64,000 nt of DNA from Halomonas sp. UBA3074 (GCF_002366715.1 NZ_DFBS01000005.1:1-64000); one strand, 5' to 3'. Numbered from the stretch's first letter, positions 15,908 to 25,343 are shown. A program made the numbers and translations. Notes: a model not told the origin generated them from the sequence alone.

Positions 15908-17101
15908 ATGACTCAGACCATCGAAACGCCAGTGGTTCAAGACCAAGCGCGACTTAGCCAAGAGGCCAAGCGTGTTACCTACATTGGTGCATGGCTGGAC
16001 GCCCTGTTGAGCATCGTCAAAGTGACCATCGGTTTTATGGTCGGTTCAGCGGCGTTGATCGCCGATGGCATTCACTCACTGTCTGATTTAGTCACCGATG
16101 GTTTTGTGCTGGCAGCGATTCATTATGGGCGCCAGGAACCCGATAAAGATCACCATTACGGGCACGGACGCATCGAAACCCTCACCACGTTATTACTGGG
16201 CAGCGTGCTGATCTTCGTGGCGGGCGGTATTGCCTGGTCCAGCCTGGACCGTCTGTTTAGCGGTACCGCCGTGAACGCACCAGGCATGCTAGCCATAGTG
16301 ATTACGGTCATTGCGCTGTTGAGTAAAGAGTGGATTTTTCGCTACACCATGCGCGTCGCTAAACGCGTAAAGTCGAAATTACTCGAAGCCAACGCCTGGC
16401 ACTCACGCAGCGATGCGTTATCTACCGCCGTGGTGCTGGTGGCACTCATTGGGGCGCAGTTTGGTTTAGGTTGGCTCGATGCCGTGGCGGCTATCATCGT
16501 CGGGCTATTGGTCGGTAAGGTAGGGTTAGACTTGCTATGGGAATCAGCGCGCGAGTTGGTCGATACCGCGCTGCCCGTGGATATCCAGAATCAAATGCAC
16601 GATGTCGCTTGCGGGGTGCCGGGAGTAGATAGCGTTCATGACCTGCGTACGCGCCAGTCTGCTGGCTGGGTCATGGTCGATCTACACGTGGTGGTGGGCC
16701 CCAAGATTACCGTCTCCGAAGCCCATGAGATCGGCAATGAGGTCAGTCGCCGCTTGCGCCACGAATTCCCCGCCCTGACCGATGTCATCTTTCACGTTGA
16801 CCCTGAAGACGACGCCGGGGCGGGCGATCCCAGCCGCTTACCCGGGCTGCCGCTGCGCCCTGAAGTGGAGGCAGCACTCGATGCCCGCTGGTATAGGCAC
16901 CCGGTATGGCGCACGCTTAATGAACTTCAGCTGCACTATTTAAACGATAAGGTCTCGGTATCGCTGATCATCGATGACGCTGTGCATCAGCCGCCTCAGT
17001 GCCTTGCCAGCCAGCTAAAAGCGCTGGCTAGCGATATCGAGTGGCTCGGTCATGTGGAAGTGCTGTTTATTACTCGCGCCGCCAGTAGCTCCATGCGTTA
17101 A
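15908..17101 (+). CDS. fieF: Cation diffusion facilitator (FieF/YiiP type) with C-terminal extension
   Basis: Inner-membrane Zn2+/Fe2+ (Cd2+) proton antiporter. ATG 15908 (MTQTIETP) follows AAGG; an upstream in-frame ATG at 15860 is less likely. About six membrane helices; metal sites D-x3-D in LIADGIHSLSDLVTDG and H-x3-D in HSRSDALSTAV, plus the cytoplasmic ferredoxin-like domain (VHDLRTRQSAGWVMVDLHVVV, HEIGNEVSRRL, VIFHVDPED). At 397 aa it is roughly 100 residues longer than E. coli FieF (about 300). The extra part (DARWYRHPVWRTLNELQLHYLNDKVSVSLIIDD ... GHVEVLFI) has an alternating strand/helix pattern that could be a second copy of a CTD-like fold. It converges with mgtE, with only 21 bp between the stops. 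Confidence 0.88.
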   Translation: MTQTIETPVVQDQARLSQEAKRVTYIGAWLDALLSIVKVTIGFMVGSAALIADGIHSLSDLVTDGFVLAAIHYGRQEPDKDHHYGHGRIETLTTLLLGSVLIFVAGGIAWSSLDRLFSGTAVNAPGMLAIVITVIALLSKEWIFRYTMRVAKRVKSKLLEANAWHSRSDALSTAVVLVALIGAQFGLGWLDAVAAIIVGLLVGKVGLDLLWESARELVDTALPVDIQNQMHDVACGVPGVDSVHDLRTRQSAGWVMVDLHVVVGPKITVSEAHEIGNEVSRRLRHEFPALTDVIFHVDPEDDAGAGDPSRLPGLPLRPEVEAALDARWYRHPVWRTLNELQLHYLNDKVSVSLIIDDAVHQPPQCLASQLKALASDIEWLGHVEVLFITRAASSSMR

Positions 17102-17122
17102 CCTGTGAACCTTTCTTCACCA

Positions 17123-18499
17123 TTAAGACAACAGCAGCGTGGCGATACTAAAGTAAATCACGACGCCAGAGGCATCGATCAAGGTGGTCACCAGCGGCGC
17201 CGAAGCCGTGGCTGGGTCGACCTTGAAGCGCTCGAGAACAAAGGGCAAACACATGCCCAGCAGGCTGCCGAACAGCACGATGGTGACCATGCTAAAGGCC
17301 ACTACCATGGCCAGCGCTTCGCCCCCGCGCATAATGCCAATCGGGGTAACCGCAATCGCCATGGTGATACCCAGCGAGCCCGCCACCAGCAGTTCGCGGC
17401 CCAGTAGTTTGCCCCAGTCTTTTACCCCGACATCGCCGGTCGCCATACCGCGCACCATCAACGTAGCAGCTTGCGCCCCCGCGTTCCCGCCACTGCCGAT
17501 CAACAGCGGTAAAAAGAACACCAACGCTACCTGGGCGGCAATGGTCTCTTCAAAATAGGCAATCCCTGCCCCCGAAAACAGATTGGCAAACACCAATAGA
17601 ACCAGCCAGAACACGCGCTTGCGGTAGAGGCTCCAGAGCTTCACACGGCTCACACCATCTTCCAACTGGCCGATCGACATCCCCTTGTGGAAATCCTCCG
17701 TTGCTTCGGATTCAGCCACATCCATGGCGTCATCGTGGGTCACAATGCCGACCATGCGGTCATCGGCATCAATCACCGGCAGCGCTAATAAGTCATACTT
17801 GGCCACAATGCGGGCTACGTCTTCCTGAGCGTTATCGACCCGGGTGCTGATAACGTCTTTGATCATGATGTCATCAACGATAGCGCCGGGGCGGGCGACC
17901 ATCAGTTGGCGTAGCGACATGGTGCCAATCAGTTGCCCATCGCTATCCAGAATATAAAGCTGGTAAACCGTTTCTGCATCCGGGGCAGTCTGACGTACCC
18001 GCATCATCGCTTTAGACACCGTCATGCCACTGGCGATGGACACATAGTCAGAGGTCATGATGGCGCCCGCGGTGCCCTCTTCGTAGCTGGCTAGCCGCTT
18101 TAAATCTTCACGTTCGCGGTGGGCCATACGCCGCAGCAATGCTTCACGGCGGTCTTCACTGAGCAGGTTGAACAGGTCGGCGCGTTCATCCGAGCCCATC
18201 TCCTCCAGCACTTTCAGCAGCTGGCTGTCATCCAGCTTGCCGACCACTTCAAGCTGGCTTTCGCCGGGCAAATAGCCCAATACGTTAGCCGCCCGCTCGG
18301 CAGAGAGAATATCCAGCAACAACAGCGCAGCCGGCAACGCCTCGTCATCTTCGATCATCTCTTCGAGCACTTCACCGATATCCGCTGAGCGGGTTTCGGC
18401 CAAACGCAAAGAGAGCAGCGATTTACTCGGCACTTGCTTGGCTAACTCATCGAGCAATTCGGCTTTTAATTGCTGCAGGCTTTCATTATTCAGTGCCAT
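17123..18499 (-). CDS. mgtE: Magnesium transporter MgtE
   Basis: Mg2+ channel of the inner membrane, 458 aa. Order of domains: an N-terminal helical superhelix with repeats of the LLDILSAERAANVLGYLPG kind (about residues 20-130), two CBS domains (MTSDYVSIASGMTVSKAM ... MIKDVISTRVDNAQED, DRMVGIVTHDDAMDV; about 140-265), then five membrane segments from about 300. The pore signature GSGGNAGAQAATLMVRGMATGD is intact. Cytoplasmic Mg2+ gating through the CBS domains is known for the family. Monocistronic by position; faces fieF, which also transports divalent cations, with almost no spacer. Confidence 0.95.
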   Translation of the reverse strand: MALNNESLQQLKAELLDELAKQVPSKSLLSLRLAETRSADIGEVLEEMIEDDEALPAALLLLDILSAERAANVLGYLPGESQLEVVGKLDDSQLLKVLEEMGSDERADLFNLLSEDRREALLRRMAHREREDLKRLASYEEGTAGAIMTSDYVSIASGMTVSKAMMRVRQTAPDAETVYQLYILDSDGQLIGTMSLRQLMVARPGAIVDDIMIKDVISTRVDNAQEDVARIVAKYDLLALPVIDADDRMVGIVTHDDAMDVAESEATEDFHKGMSIGQLEDGVSRVKLWSLYRKRVFWLVLLVFANLFSGAGIAYFEETIAAQVALVFFLPLLIGSGGNAGAQAATLMVRGMATGDVGVKDWGKLLGRELLVAGSLGITMAIAVTPIGIMRGGEALAMVVAFSMVTIVLFGSLLGMCLPFVLERFKVDPATASAPLVTTLIDASGVVIYFSIATLLLS

Positions 18500-18591
18500 G
18501 GTTCTCTCCCATCACGCTTTCCAGCGCCGTGCTGCCGACCTAATCAATTGTACTGACCTTTCTCATGATACTTACGTTTTTTTCTAGCCAA

Positions 18592-18634
18592 CAAAAAAAC
18601 GCCCCTTAAACCCTGGTGACGGGCTTAAGGGGCG
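18592..18634 (-). terminator. Rho-independent terminator of the atp operon
   Basis: 10-bp stem (CGCCCCTTAA / TTAAGGGGCG) with a further inner CCC/GGG pairing, followed on the minus strand by a run of seven T. It lies 26 bp after the atpC stop codon. Confidence 0.9.
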
Positions 18635-18659
18635 CTGTACCACGCCTAACGCGTGGGGT

Positions 18660-19088
18660 TTAGCCTTTACCCGCCTTTTTGCGCAGCTGTTGAATCGTGC
18701 GCAGCTGTGCAACGGCTTCGGCAAGTTCAGCGGCCGCTCGCGTATAGTCGAGCTCCGATGACTTCTCGTTAAAGGCTTTCAGCGCTTGTTGACGCGCTTC
18801 TTCGGCAGCAGCCTCATTGAGGTCGCTGGCACGCGATGCAGCGTCGGCCAGAATCGTTACGACATCTGGCTGGACTTCCATGAAGCCGCCAGTAACGTAA
18901 AAGTTCTCTTCTGCGCCGCCATCATAAATCACGCGAACCGGACCCGGCTGAAGCTCAGTCAGCAGGGGAGCGTGACCCGGCAAAATGCCCAGGTCACCCA
19001 TCATCCCGGAAGCAATCACCTGCTCAACGGTACCTGAGAAGATCGATGCTTCAGCGCTGACGATATTGCAAGTAAAGCTATTCGCCAT
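18660..19088 (-). CDS. atpC: ATP synthase F1 subunit epsilon
   Basis: Central-stalk subunit that couples gamma to the c-ring and can inhibit ATP hydrolysis; 142 aa, normal length. N-terminal beta-sandwich (FTCNIVSAEASIFSGTVEQVIASGMMGDLGILPGHAPLLTEL) and C-terminal helical hairpin (EAAAEEARQQALKAF ... AEAVAQLRTIQQLRK). Last gene of the operon, 24 bp after atpD, followed by a strong terminator. Confidence 0.97.
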   Translation of the reverse strand: MANSFTCNIVSAEASIFSGTVEQVIASGMMGDLGILPGHAPLLTELQPGPVRVIYDGGAEENFYVTGGFMEVQPDVVTILADAASRASDLNEAAAEEARQQALKAFNEKSSELDYTRAAAELAEAVAQLRTIQQLRKKAGKG

Positions 19089-19112
19089 AGCGAATCCCCC
19101 TAATGGACGGGA

Positions 19113-20492
19113 TTACTTCTTCATCTGGTTGGCTTTCTCGACGGCTTCGTCGATTGAACCGACCATGTAGAAGGCCTGTTCCGGCATATCGTCGTATTCG
19201 CCAGCAAGGATGCCCTGGAAGCCACTAATGGTGTCTTTCAGCGACACATACTTACCTGGTGAACCGGTAAATACCTCAGCCACGAAGAACGGCTGCGACA
19301 AGAAGCGCTGGATTTTACGCGCCCGGGAAACGGCCAGCTTGTCTTCATCAGACAGCTCGTCCATACCCAGAATGGCGATAATATCCTTAAGCTCTTTGTA
19401 GCGCTGAAGAACGTTCTGCACACCGCGAGCGGTCGCATAGTGCTCTTCACCGACAACCAACGGATCCAACTGACGTGAGGTGGAGTCGAGCGGATCGATC
19501 GCCGGGTAGATACCCAGTTCGGCGATAGAACGCGCCAGTACCACGGTCGCATCCAGGTGGGAGAAGGTGGTGGCCGGCGACGGATCGGTCAAGTCATCCG
19601 CGGGCACGTAAACGGCCTGTACGGAGGTGATTGAACCGGTTTTCGTCGAGGTAATACGCTCCTGCAGAACGCCCATCTCTTCAGCTAGCGTCGGCTGATA
19701 GCCTACCGCTGACGGCATACGACCCAACAGTGCCGATACTTCGGTACCGGCCAGGGTGTAGCGGTAGATGTTATCGACGAATAGCAGTACGTCGCGGCCT
19801 TCATCACGGAATTTTTCAGCGATGGTCAGGCCCGTTAGCGCCACACGCAGACGGTTACCCGGGGGCTCGTTCATCTGACCGTAAACCAGCGATACCTTAT
19901 CGATAACGTTGGATTCCGTCATTTCGTGATAGAAGTCGTTACCCTCACGCGTACGCTCACCCACACCAGCGAAGACCGAGTAGCCGCTGTGTTCGGTGGC
20001 GATGTTGCGGATAAGCTCCATCATGTTAACGGTTTTACCTACACCGGCGCCGCCGAACAGGCCCACTTTACCGCCCTTAGCGAACGGGCAGACCAAGTCG
20101 ATAACCTTGATACCGGTTTCCAGCAGCTCGTTAGAGGCTGCTTGGTCGGCATAGCTCGGGGCTTTACGGTGAATCGGCATACGCTCTTGCTCGCCGATCG
20201 GTCCTGCTTCGTCGATCGGCTCGCCGAGTACGTTCATAATACGGCCCAGCGTTTCCTTACCTACCGGTACGGAAATAGCAGCACCTGTGCTGGTCGTTGC
20301 CATGCCACGCTTCAAGCCCTCAGTGGAGCCCATGGCGATGGTGCGCACCACGCCGTCGCCCAGCTGCTGCTGGACTTCGAGGATGGTCTCAACATCGGAG
20401 ACCTTCAGCGCGTCGTAGACCTTGGGCACAGAGTCCCGCGGAAACTCTACGTCAATCACCGCGCCGATGATTTGTACGATACGTCCGCTCAT
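19113..20492 (-). CDS. atpD: ATP synthase F1 subunit beta (catalytic)
   Basis: Catalytic subunit of F1, 459 aa. Walker A GGAGVGKTV at about residue 148, the catalytic Glu in GVGERTREGNDFYHEM, Walker B DVLLFVDNIYRYTLAGTEVSALLGRMPSAVGYQPTL and the DELSDEDK segment, the DELSEED-type loop contacted by epsilon. Note NIYRYT where most species have NIFRFT. It lies 74 bp downstream of atpG in the canonical order. Confidence 0.98.
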   Translation of the reverse strand: MSGRIVQIIGAVIDVEFPRDSVPKVYDALKVSDVETILEVQQQLGDGVVRTIAMGSTEGLKRGMATTSTGAAISVPVGKETLGRIMNVLGEPIDEAGPIGEQERMPIHRKAPSYADQAASNELLETGIKVIDLVCPFAKGGKVGLFGGAGVGKTVNMMELIRNIATEHSGYSVFAGVGERTREGNDFYHEMTESNVIDKVSLVYGQMNEPPGNRLRVALTGLTIAEKFRDEGRDVLLFVDNIYRYTLAGTEVSALLGRMPSAVGYQPTLAEEMGVLQERITSTKTGSITSVQAVYVPADDLTDPSPATTFSHLDATVVLARSIAELGIYPAIDPLDSTSRQLDPLVVGEEHYATARGVQNVLQRYKELKDIIAILGMDELSDEDKLAVSRARKIQRFLSQPFFVAEVFTGSPGKYVSLKDTISGFQGILAGEYDDMPEQAFYMVGSIDEAVEKANQMKK

Positions 20493-20566
20493 CTTGGTTC
20501 CTCTCTAAAACCTGCAAATGAAACCTGTCTGCCGGGAGCCGCTTAAAAGAGTCGGCTCCCTAGGCG

Positions 20567-21454
20567 TTATACGGCAGCAGCGCCGCCGACGATCTCAGAA
20601 ATTTCCTGGGTAATGGCAGCCTGACGGGCCTTGTTATAAACCATCTCCAGATCGTCGATCAGGCCACCTGCGTTGTCGGTGGCACTTTTCATAGCGATCA
20701 TTCGAGCGGCTTGTTCACAAGCGCCATTTTCCACTACCGCCTGATACACCTGCGATTCGATGAAACGAACCAACAGGCTATCGAGCAACGCCTTGGCATC
20801 CGGTTCATACAGGTAGTCCCAGCTTCCGGGACGGGCGTTTTCGTCGTCTTGCTCAGCGTCTGCGCCCATATCGGGCGACAGGGGAAGAAGCTGACGAACC
20901 ACTGGCTTTTGCGTCATGGTGTTCACAAACTCGTTGTGCACCACGTACAGCCGGTCGAGACGTCCTTCATCGTACGCTTCGAGCATGACCTTAATACTGC
21001 CAATCAAGCCTTCTACCGTCGGGGCTTCACCTAATCCACTTTTCGCTGCGACCAAATTACCGCCGTAATTGCGGAAAAAGGTGCTCGCCTTGGCACCAAG
21101 CGCACAAAAATCCTGCTCGACACCTTGCTGTTTCCAGCTAACGGCTTCTTTCAGTAAGGCTTTGAAAAGATTGTGGTTCAAGCCACCGCACAGACCGCGG
21201 TCAGTGGATACCACAATGTAGCCAACACGCTTAACCTCGCTACGCTCGACCATATAGTCGTGCCTGTACTCAGGGTTCGCGTTGGCTAAGTGGCCAACCA
21301 CATTACGGATCTGCTTAGCGTAAGGCTGACTAGCTCTCATCAGATCTTGCGCTTTACGCATTTTCGACGCAGCCACCATTTCCATGGCGCTGGTGATCTT
21401 CTGCGTATTTTTAATGCTCCCGATTTGGGTGCGTATCTCTTTTGCAGCTGCCAT
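20567..21454 (-). CDS. atpG: ATP synthase F1 subunit gamma
   Basis: Rotor shaft of F1, 295 aa, slightly longer than E. coli gamma (287). N-terminal coiled-coil helix with IGSIKNTQKITSAMEMVAASKMRKAQ, the STDRGLCGGLNHN strand, and C-terminal helix MIAMKSATDNAGGLIDDLEMVYNKARQAAITQEISEIVGGAAA. The extra length is in an acidic loop near residue 205 (DMGADAEQDDENARPGSW), a type of acidic insert seen in halophilic proteins. Canonical operon position. Confidence 0.97.
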   Translation of the reverse strand: MAAAKEIRTQIGSIKNTQKITSAMEMVAASKMRKAQDLMRASQPYAKQIRNVVGHLANANPEYRHDYMVERSEVKRVGYIVVSTDRGLCGGLNHNLFKALLKEAVSWKQQGVEQDFCALGAKASTFFRNYGGNLVAAKSGLGEAPTVEGLIGSIKVMLEAYDEGRLDRLYVVHNEFVNTMTQKPVVRQLLPLSPDMGADAEQDDENARPGSWDYLYEPDAKALLDSLLVRFIESQVYQAVVENGACEQAARMIAMKSATDNAGGLIDDLEMVYNKARQAAITQEISEIVGGAAAV

Positions 21455-21522
21455 AGCGATCTACCCTTCGTTCGTGGCTCTCAGAAAGCATGCAAACCCG
21501 CCCATGAGGGGCGGGCCAGACA

Positions 21523-23067
21523 TTACCAGCTCTGAGTCGCCTTGAACTTCTCGAGACCCGACTTCAAGCTGTCTTGAATCTCACCGTTGTAGTCGCCGCT
21601 CTGGTTGATCTTGTCGAGGAGATCAGCGTGTTCGGACTTCATGTAGTCGTGCAGGGCACGCTCAAAGTCCAACACTTTGTTGACTTCGACATCGTCAAGA
21701 TAACCTTCGTTGGCGGCGTACAGCGAAAGCGCCATTTCAGCTACCGACATCGGCGAGTACTGGTTCTGCTTCATCAACTCGGTCACACGCTGACCGTGTT
21801 CGAGCTGCTTACGCGTGGCTTCATCAAGGTCAGACGCGAACTGCGAGAAGGCCGCCAATTCACGGTACTGAGCCAATGCCAGACGTACACTACCGCCCAG
21901 TTTCTTGATGATTTTAGTCTGCGCCGAACCACCTACACGAGAAACCGAGAGACCTGCGTTAATCGCCGGACGAATACCGGAGTTAAACAGGTTGGTTTCC
22001 AGAAAGATCTGACCATCGGTGATCGAGATCACGTTAGTCGGAACGAACGCAGAAACGTCGCCACCCTGGGTTTCGATGATCGGCAGTGCGGTTAAGGAAC
22101 CGGTTTTGCCTTTCACTTCACCGTTGGTGAACTTCTCAACGTAGTCGACGTTAACGCGCGCAGCACGCTCAAGAAGACGTGAGTGGAGATAGAAAACGTC
22201 ACCAGGATAAGCTTCACGGCCCGGCGGACGACGCAGCAGCAGCGATACCTGACGGTACGCAACGGCCTGCTTGGAAAGGTCGTCATACACGATGAGTGAG
22301 TTTTCGCCGCGGTCGCGGAAGTACTCGCCCATGGTGCAGCCAGAGTAAGGAGCGAGGAACTGCATCGGTGCCGGGTCGGCAGCGCCCGCCGCTACGACGA
22401 TGGTGTGTTCCATTGCGCCGTGCTGTTCGAGCTTGCGCACCACGTTGGCAATGGTCGATTGCTTCTGACCAATCGCTACGTAGACACAGGTCACGCCTTT
22501 GCCTTTCTGGTTGATGATCGCATCAATGGCAATGGCGGACTTACCAATCTGACGGTCACCGATGATCAGCTCACGCTGACCACGGCCGATCGGCACCATG
22601 GCGTCGATAGACTTAAGACCGGTTTGAATCGGCTCATCAACGGATTGACGTGTGATAACACCCGGCGCCACTTTCTCGACGGCGTCGGTCATGGTGGTGT
22701 TGATGTCGCCTTTACCATCGATGGGATTACCCAGCGCGTCGACAACACGACCAATCAGCTCGGGGCCTACCGGCACTTCGAGAATACGACCGGTACACTT
22801 GGCGGTCATGCCCTCTTCGAGCTGCAGGTAGTCACCCAGCACGACGGCACCCACGGAGTCACGCTCCAAGTTGAGTACCATGCCAAAGATGCTGTTGGGG
22901 AATTCGATCATTTCACCAAACATCGCGTCTTCGAGGCCGTGAATTTTCACGATACCGTCGGAAACGGTGACGATGGTGCCCTGATTATGGGCTTCGGATG
23001 CGACGTCAAGCTTTTCAATTCGCTGCTTGATGATGTCGCTGATCTCGGAAGGATTCAGTTGCTGCAT
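21523..23067 (-). CDS. atpA: ATP synthase F1 subunit alpha
   Basis: Non-catalytic nucleotide-binding subunit, 514 aa. P-loop GDRQIGKSAIAIDAIINQ at about residue 169, VVAAGAADPAPMQFLAPYSGC, the RPPGREAYPGDVFYLHSRLLERAAR segment and the SVSRVGGSAQTKIIKK region with the arginine finger. N-terminal crown beta-barrel contains GLEDAMFGEMIEF. Only 16 bp separate it from atpH. A long open frame exists on the other strand over part of this gene; it is a shadow. Confidence 0.98.
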   Translation of the reverse strand: MQQLNPSEISDIIKQRIEKLDVASEAHNQGTIVTVSDGIVKIHGLEDAMFGEMIEFPNSIFGMVLNLERDSVGAVVLGDYLQLEEGMTAKCTGRILEVPVGPELIGRVVDALGNPIDGKGDINTTMTDAVEKVAPGVITRQSVDEPIQTGLKSIDAMVPIGRGQRELIIGDRQIGKSAIAIDAIINQKGKGVTCVYVAIGQKQSTIANVVRKLEQHGAMEHTIVVAAGAADPAPMQFLAPYSGCTMGEYFRDRGENSLIVYDDLSKQAVAYRQVSLLLRRPPGREAYPGDVFYLHSRLLERAARVNVDYVEKFTNGEVKGKTGSLTALPIIETQGGDVSAFVPTNVISITDGQIFLETNLFNSGIRPAINAGLSVSRVGGSAQTKIIKKLGGSVRLALAQYRELAAFSQFASDLDEATRKQLEHGQRVTELMKQNQYSPMSVAEMALSLYAANEGYLDDVEVNKVLDFERALHDYMKSEHADLLDKINQSGDYNGEIQDSLKSGLEKFKATQSW

Positions 23068-23083
23068 GCCATGTCCCTCAGAC

Positions 23084-23620
23084 TCAAGCGGTTAGCGCGT
23101 CAGAAAGACGGTTCAATCGACCACGGACCGACCCGTCAATAACGGTATCGCCAGCACGTAGGATGACACCGCCAATCAGCGACTTGTCCACTTGAGTAGT
23201 AATAGAGATTTCGCGATTCAGACGTTTTTTAAGCGCGTTCGCTAGCTTCGTTTCTTGCTCGCTATCTAGCTGATAAGCAGAAGTGACATTCACTTCAACC
23301 CGCTGCTCGTGTTCGGCACGCAGGTGCTCGAACTGTTCAGCAATCGATGCCAGCGCCATCAGGCGACTTTGGTCAGCCAGGACAGTCAAAAACCGCTGTA
23401 AAGCGTCATCTTGTTGCTCAGGAATCAGCTCAACAAGCAGCGACACTTTTTGGTCGCTGTCTAGTTTTGGACTGCTTAACCGATGGCGAACGTTAACGTC
23501 TGCTACCGCAAAGCTTAAAAAACTCAGCGCTTGTGACCAGCTATCAAGCGCCTCATGATCACGCGCGTATTCAAACGCTGCCTTAGCGTAAGGACGAGCG
23601 ACGGTCAGTAGTTCCGCCAT
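23084..23620 (-). CDS. atpH: ATP synthase F1 subunit delta
   Basis: Peripheral-stalk subunit linking the top of F1 to b2; 178 aa as in E. coli (177). RPYAKAAFEYARDHEALDSWSQAL at the start (helical domain binding alpha) and the C-terminal strand motif KSLIGGVILRAGDTVIDGSVRGRLNRLSDAL. 11 bp after atpF. Confidence 0.96.
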   Translation of the reverse strand: MAELLTVARPYAKAAFEYARDHEALDSWSQALSFLSFAVADVNVRHRLSSPKLDSDQKVSLLVELIPEQQDDALQRFLTVLADQSRLMALASIAEQFEHLRAEHEQRVEVNVTSAYQLDSEQETKLANALKKRLNREISITTQVDKSLIGGVILRAGDTVIDGSVRGRLNRLSDALTA

Positions 23621-23631
23621 GATTCACCTCC

Positions 23632-24102
23632 TTACAGTTCAGCAGCAAGCTCATCAAGTAACTTGCGATGGGCTTGTTCGTCGACCGACGCTTCAAGAAC
23701 ACGCTCGGCACCCATAACGGCGAGATAAGAGACCTGGGCACGAAGTTCATCTTTAGCGCGATTCACTTCTTGCTCAATCTCGGAACGTGCGCTCGCTACA
23801 AGGCGTTCGCCTTCGGCGCGGGCCTGTTCGCGGGCTTCTTCAACTATCTGGGCAGAGCGCTTGTTGGCCTGCTCGAGAATTTGAGAAGCTTGCTCCTTGC
23901 TTTCGCGCAGCGTTTGTTCCGCCCGCTCTTGAGCAAGCTCAAGGTCGCGGTTAGCGCGGCTGGCTGCGTCCAAGCCATCAGCAATTTTTTTCTGACGCTC
24001 ATGAAGCGCGTTGCTGATCGGAGGCCACACATACTTTAAGCAAAACCAGACAAAGATCGCGAAGGCGATCGTCTGCCCGATTAGCGTCATGTTGATATTC
24101 AC
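23632..24102 (-). CDS. atpF: ATP synthase Fo subunit b
   Basis: Membrane-anchored dimeric stalk, 156 aa, same length as E. coli b. One N-terminal membrane helix (MTLIGQTIAFAIFVWFCLKYVWPPI) and then a long charged coiled coil rich in Ala, Glu, Arg and Gln (ASRANRDLELAQERAEQTL ... QEVNRAKDELRAQV) ending in the delta-binding region. Canonical position between c and delta. Confidence 0.97.
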   Translation of the reverse strand: MNINMTLIGQTIAFAIFVWFCLKYVWPPISNALHERQKKIADGLDAASRANRDLELAQERAEQTLRESKEQASQILEQANKRSAQIVEEAREQARAEGERLVASARSEIEQEVNRAKDELRAQVSYLAVMGAERVLEASVDEQAHRKLLDELAAEL

Positions 24103-24178
24103 AGGAATGTACCTCTGACAAGTTCGTGGCGACCGGAGTGAAACAAAACCGAGCGTTTAACGCTCGGCTGAGCTGTCA

Positions 24179-24406
24179 TTAACCGGCAACAACGAAGATC
24201 AGGTACATTGCGATACCAACACCGATCATCGGAACCGCATCCAATAGACCTGCCATTAGGAAGGTTTTGGTTTGCAGTTGGTCGCCTAGCTCCGGCTGAC
24301 GCGCGGTAGATTCCAGCAGCTTACCGCCCAAAATAGCGAAGCCAATGCCGGTACCTAGAGCGCCGAGACCGATCATGATGGAAGCGGCAATGTAGATAAG
24401 TTCCAT
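24179..24406 (-). CDS. atpE: ATP synthase Fo subunit c
   Basis: Proteolipid of the rotor ring, 75 aa, two helices joined by the polar loop ARQPEL (Arg36, Gln37, Pro38). The ion-binding carboxylate is Asp56 in GLLDAVPMIG. An Asp, and no Glu/Gln/Ser/Thr sodium-binding set, indicates proton coupling, which is notable for a likely halophile. Glycine-rich packing GALGTGIGFAILGG in helix 1. 76 bp downstream of atpB. Confidence 0.97.
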   Translation of the reverse strand: MELIYIAASIMIGLGALGTGIGFAILGGKLLESTARQPELGDQLQTKTFLMAGLLDAVPMIGVGIAMYLIFVVAG

Positions 24407-24482
24407 GGTAATGCTCCTAGTTTTTCAAGTTTAAGGTCGAGGGTTGAGGTTAAGGGTTAATGTGTTGCAAGCATTGCTCGGA

Positions 24483-25310
24483 TTAGTGATGTTCGTGTGC
24501 AGCGCTTAGATACACCACGGATAGCACTGTAAAAATGAAGGCCTGAAGTACGACGATCAGGATATGGAAGATCGCCCACGGTACATCCAGCACCCAGATA
24601 GCCCAGAAGGGCAGCATGGCGATAAGAATAAAGATCACTTCCCCGGCGAACATGTTGCCGAAAAGACGCATTGCCAAGCTGAACGGTTTCACCAACAGCG
24701 CAACGATTTCAAGCAACAAGTTGAAAGGGATCAATGCCCAGTGATTGAACGGGGTAAGGGAGAGCTCTTTGGCAAAACCGCCCACGCCTTTCACTTTAAA
24801 GCTGTAGTAGAGAATGAGACCGAAGACCCCTAACGCTAACCCCAGCGTAGCGTTTACATCGGTAGTCGGCACGATTTTCATGTAGTCGACCCCTAGTTTG
24901 CTGAACAACACAGGGAAGTAGTCGACCGGAATAATTTTTAGCGTGTTCATGAACAGAATCCACACAAACAGCGTCAATGCCAGTGGCGCGATAAGCGGAT
25001 TATGGCCTTTGAAGGTCCCTTTGATCATGTCTTCAATGAATTCAACGACCATTTCTACTGCGTTTTGCAGACCGCCGGGGACACCGGTGGTGGCCATTTT
25101 TCCCGCTTTGCGGAAAATCCAAATAAATAGCAGACCCATGGCAATTGACCAGCCCATGGTATCCAAGTGAATGGCCCAAAAGCCCATTTCACTGGCTTCT
25201 TCCGCCGAGTGTGCCAGCGACCAGCCATTGACGGGGTGGTTACCAAACGTCAGGTTCTGCAAGTGGTGCTGGATATAGTAAGTCGTCGAGACTTCGTTTC
25301 CTGCGGCCAT
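24483..25310 (-). CDS. atpB: ATP synthase Fo subunit a
   Basis: Proton-channel stator, 275 aa. The essential arginine is Arg215 in KPFSLAMRLFGNMFAGE, facing the c-ring carboxylate. About five to six membrane helices, and a C-terminus AAHEHH rich in His. GAGGTG precedes the ATG. The N-terminal region (YYIQHHLQNLTFGNHPVNGWSLAH) is periplasmic. Second gene of the operon. Confidence 0.97.
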   Translation of the reverse strand: MAAGNEVSTTYYIQHHLQNLTFGNHPVNGWSLAHSAEEASEMGFWAIHLDTMGWSIAMGLLFIWIFRKAGKMATTGVPGGLQNAVEMVVEFIEDMIKGTFKGHNPLIAPLALTLFVWILFMNTLKIIPVDYFPVLFSKLGVDYMKIVPTTDVNATLGLALGVFGLILYYSFKVKGVGGFAKELSLTPFNHWALIPFNLLLEIVALLVKPFSLAMRLFGNMFAGEVIFILIAMLPFWAIWVLDVPWAIFHILIVVLQAFIFTVLSVVYLSAAHEHH

Positions 25311-25343
25311 GGATGTGTCACCTCAATTTAATTGTGCAATTTT

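Noticed and set aside
19926..20546. 206-codon open frame opposite atpD
   Set aside because: Same reason: shadow of atpD, no sensible start or motif.
22405..23142. 245-codon open frame on the plus strand opposite atpA/atpH
   Set aside because: It lies antisense to strongly conserved atpA and atpH sequence, and its translation resembles no protein family. It is a by-product of codon bias.
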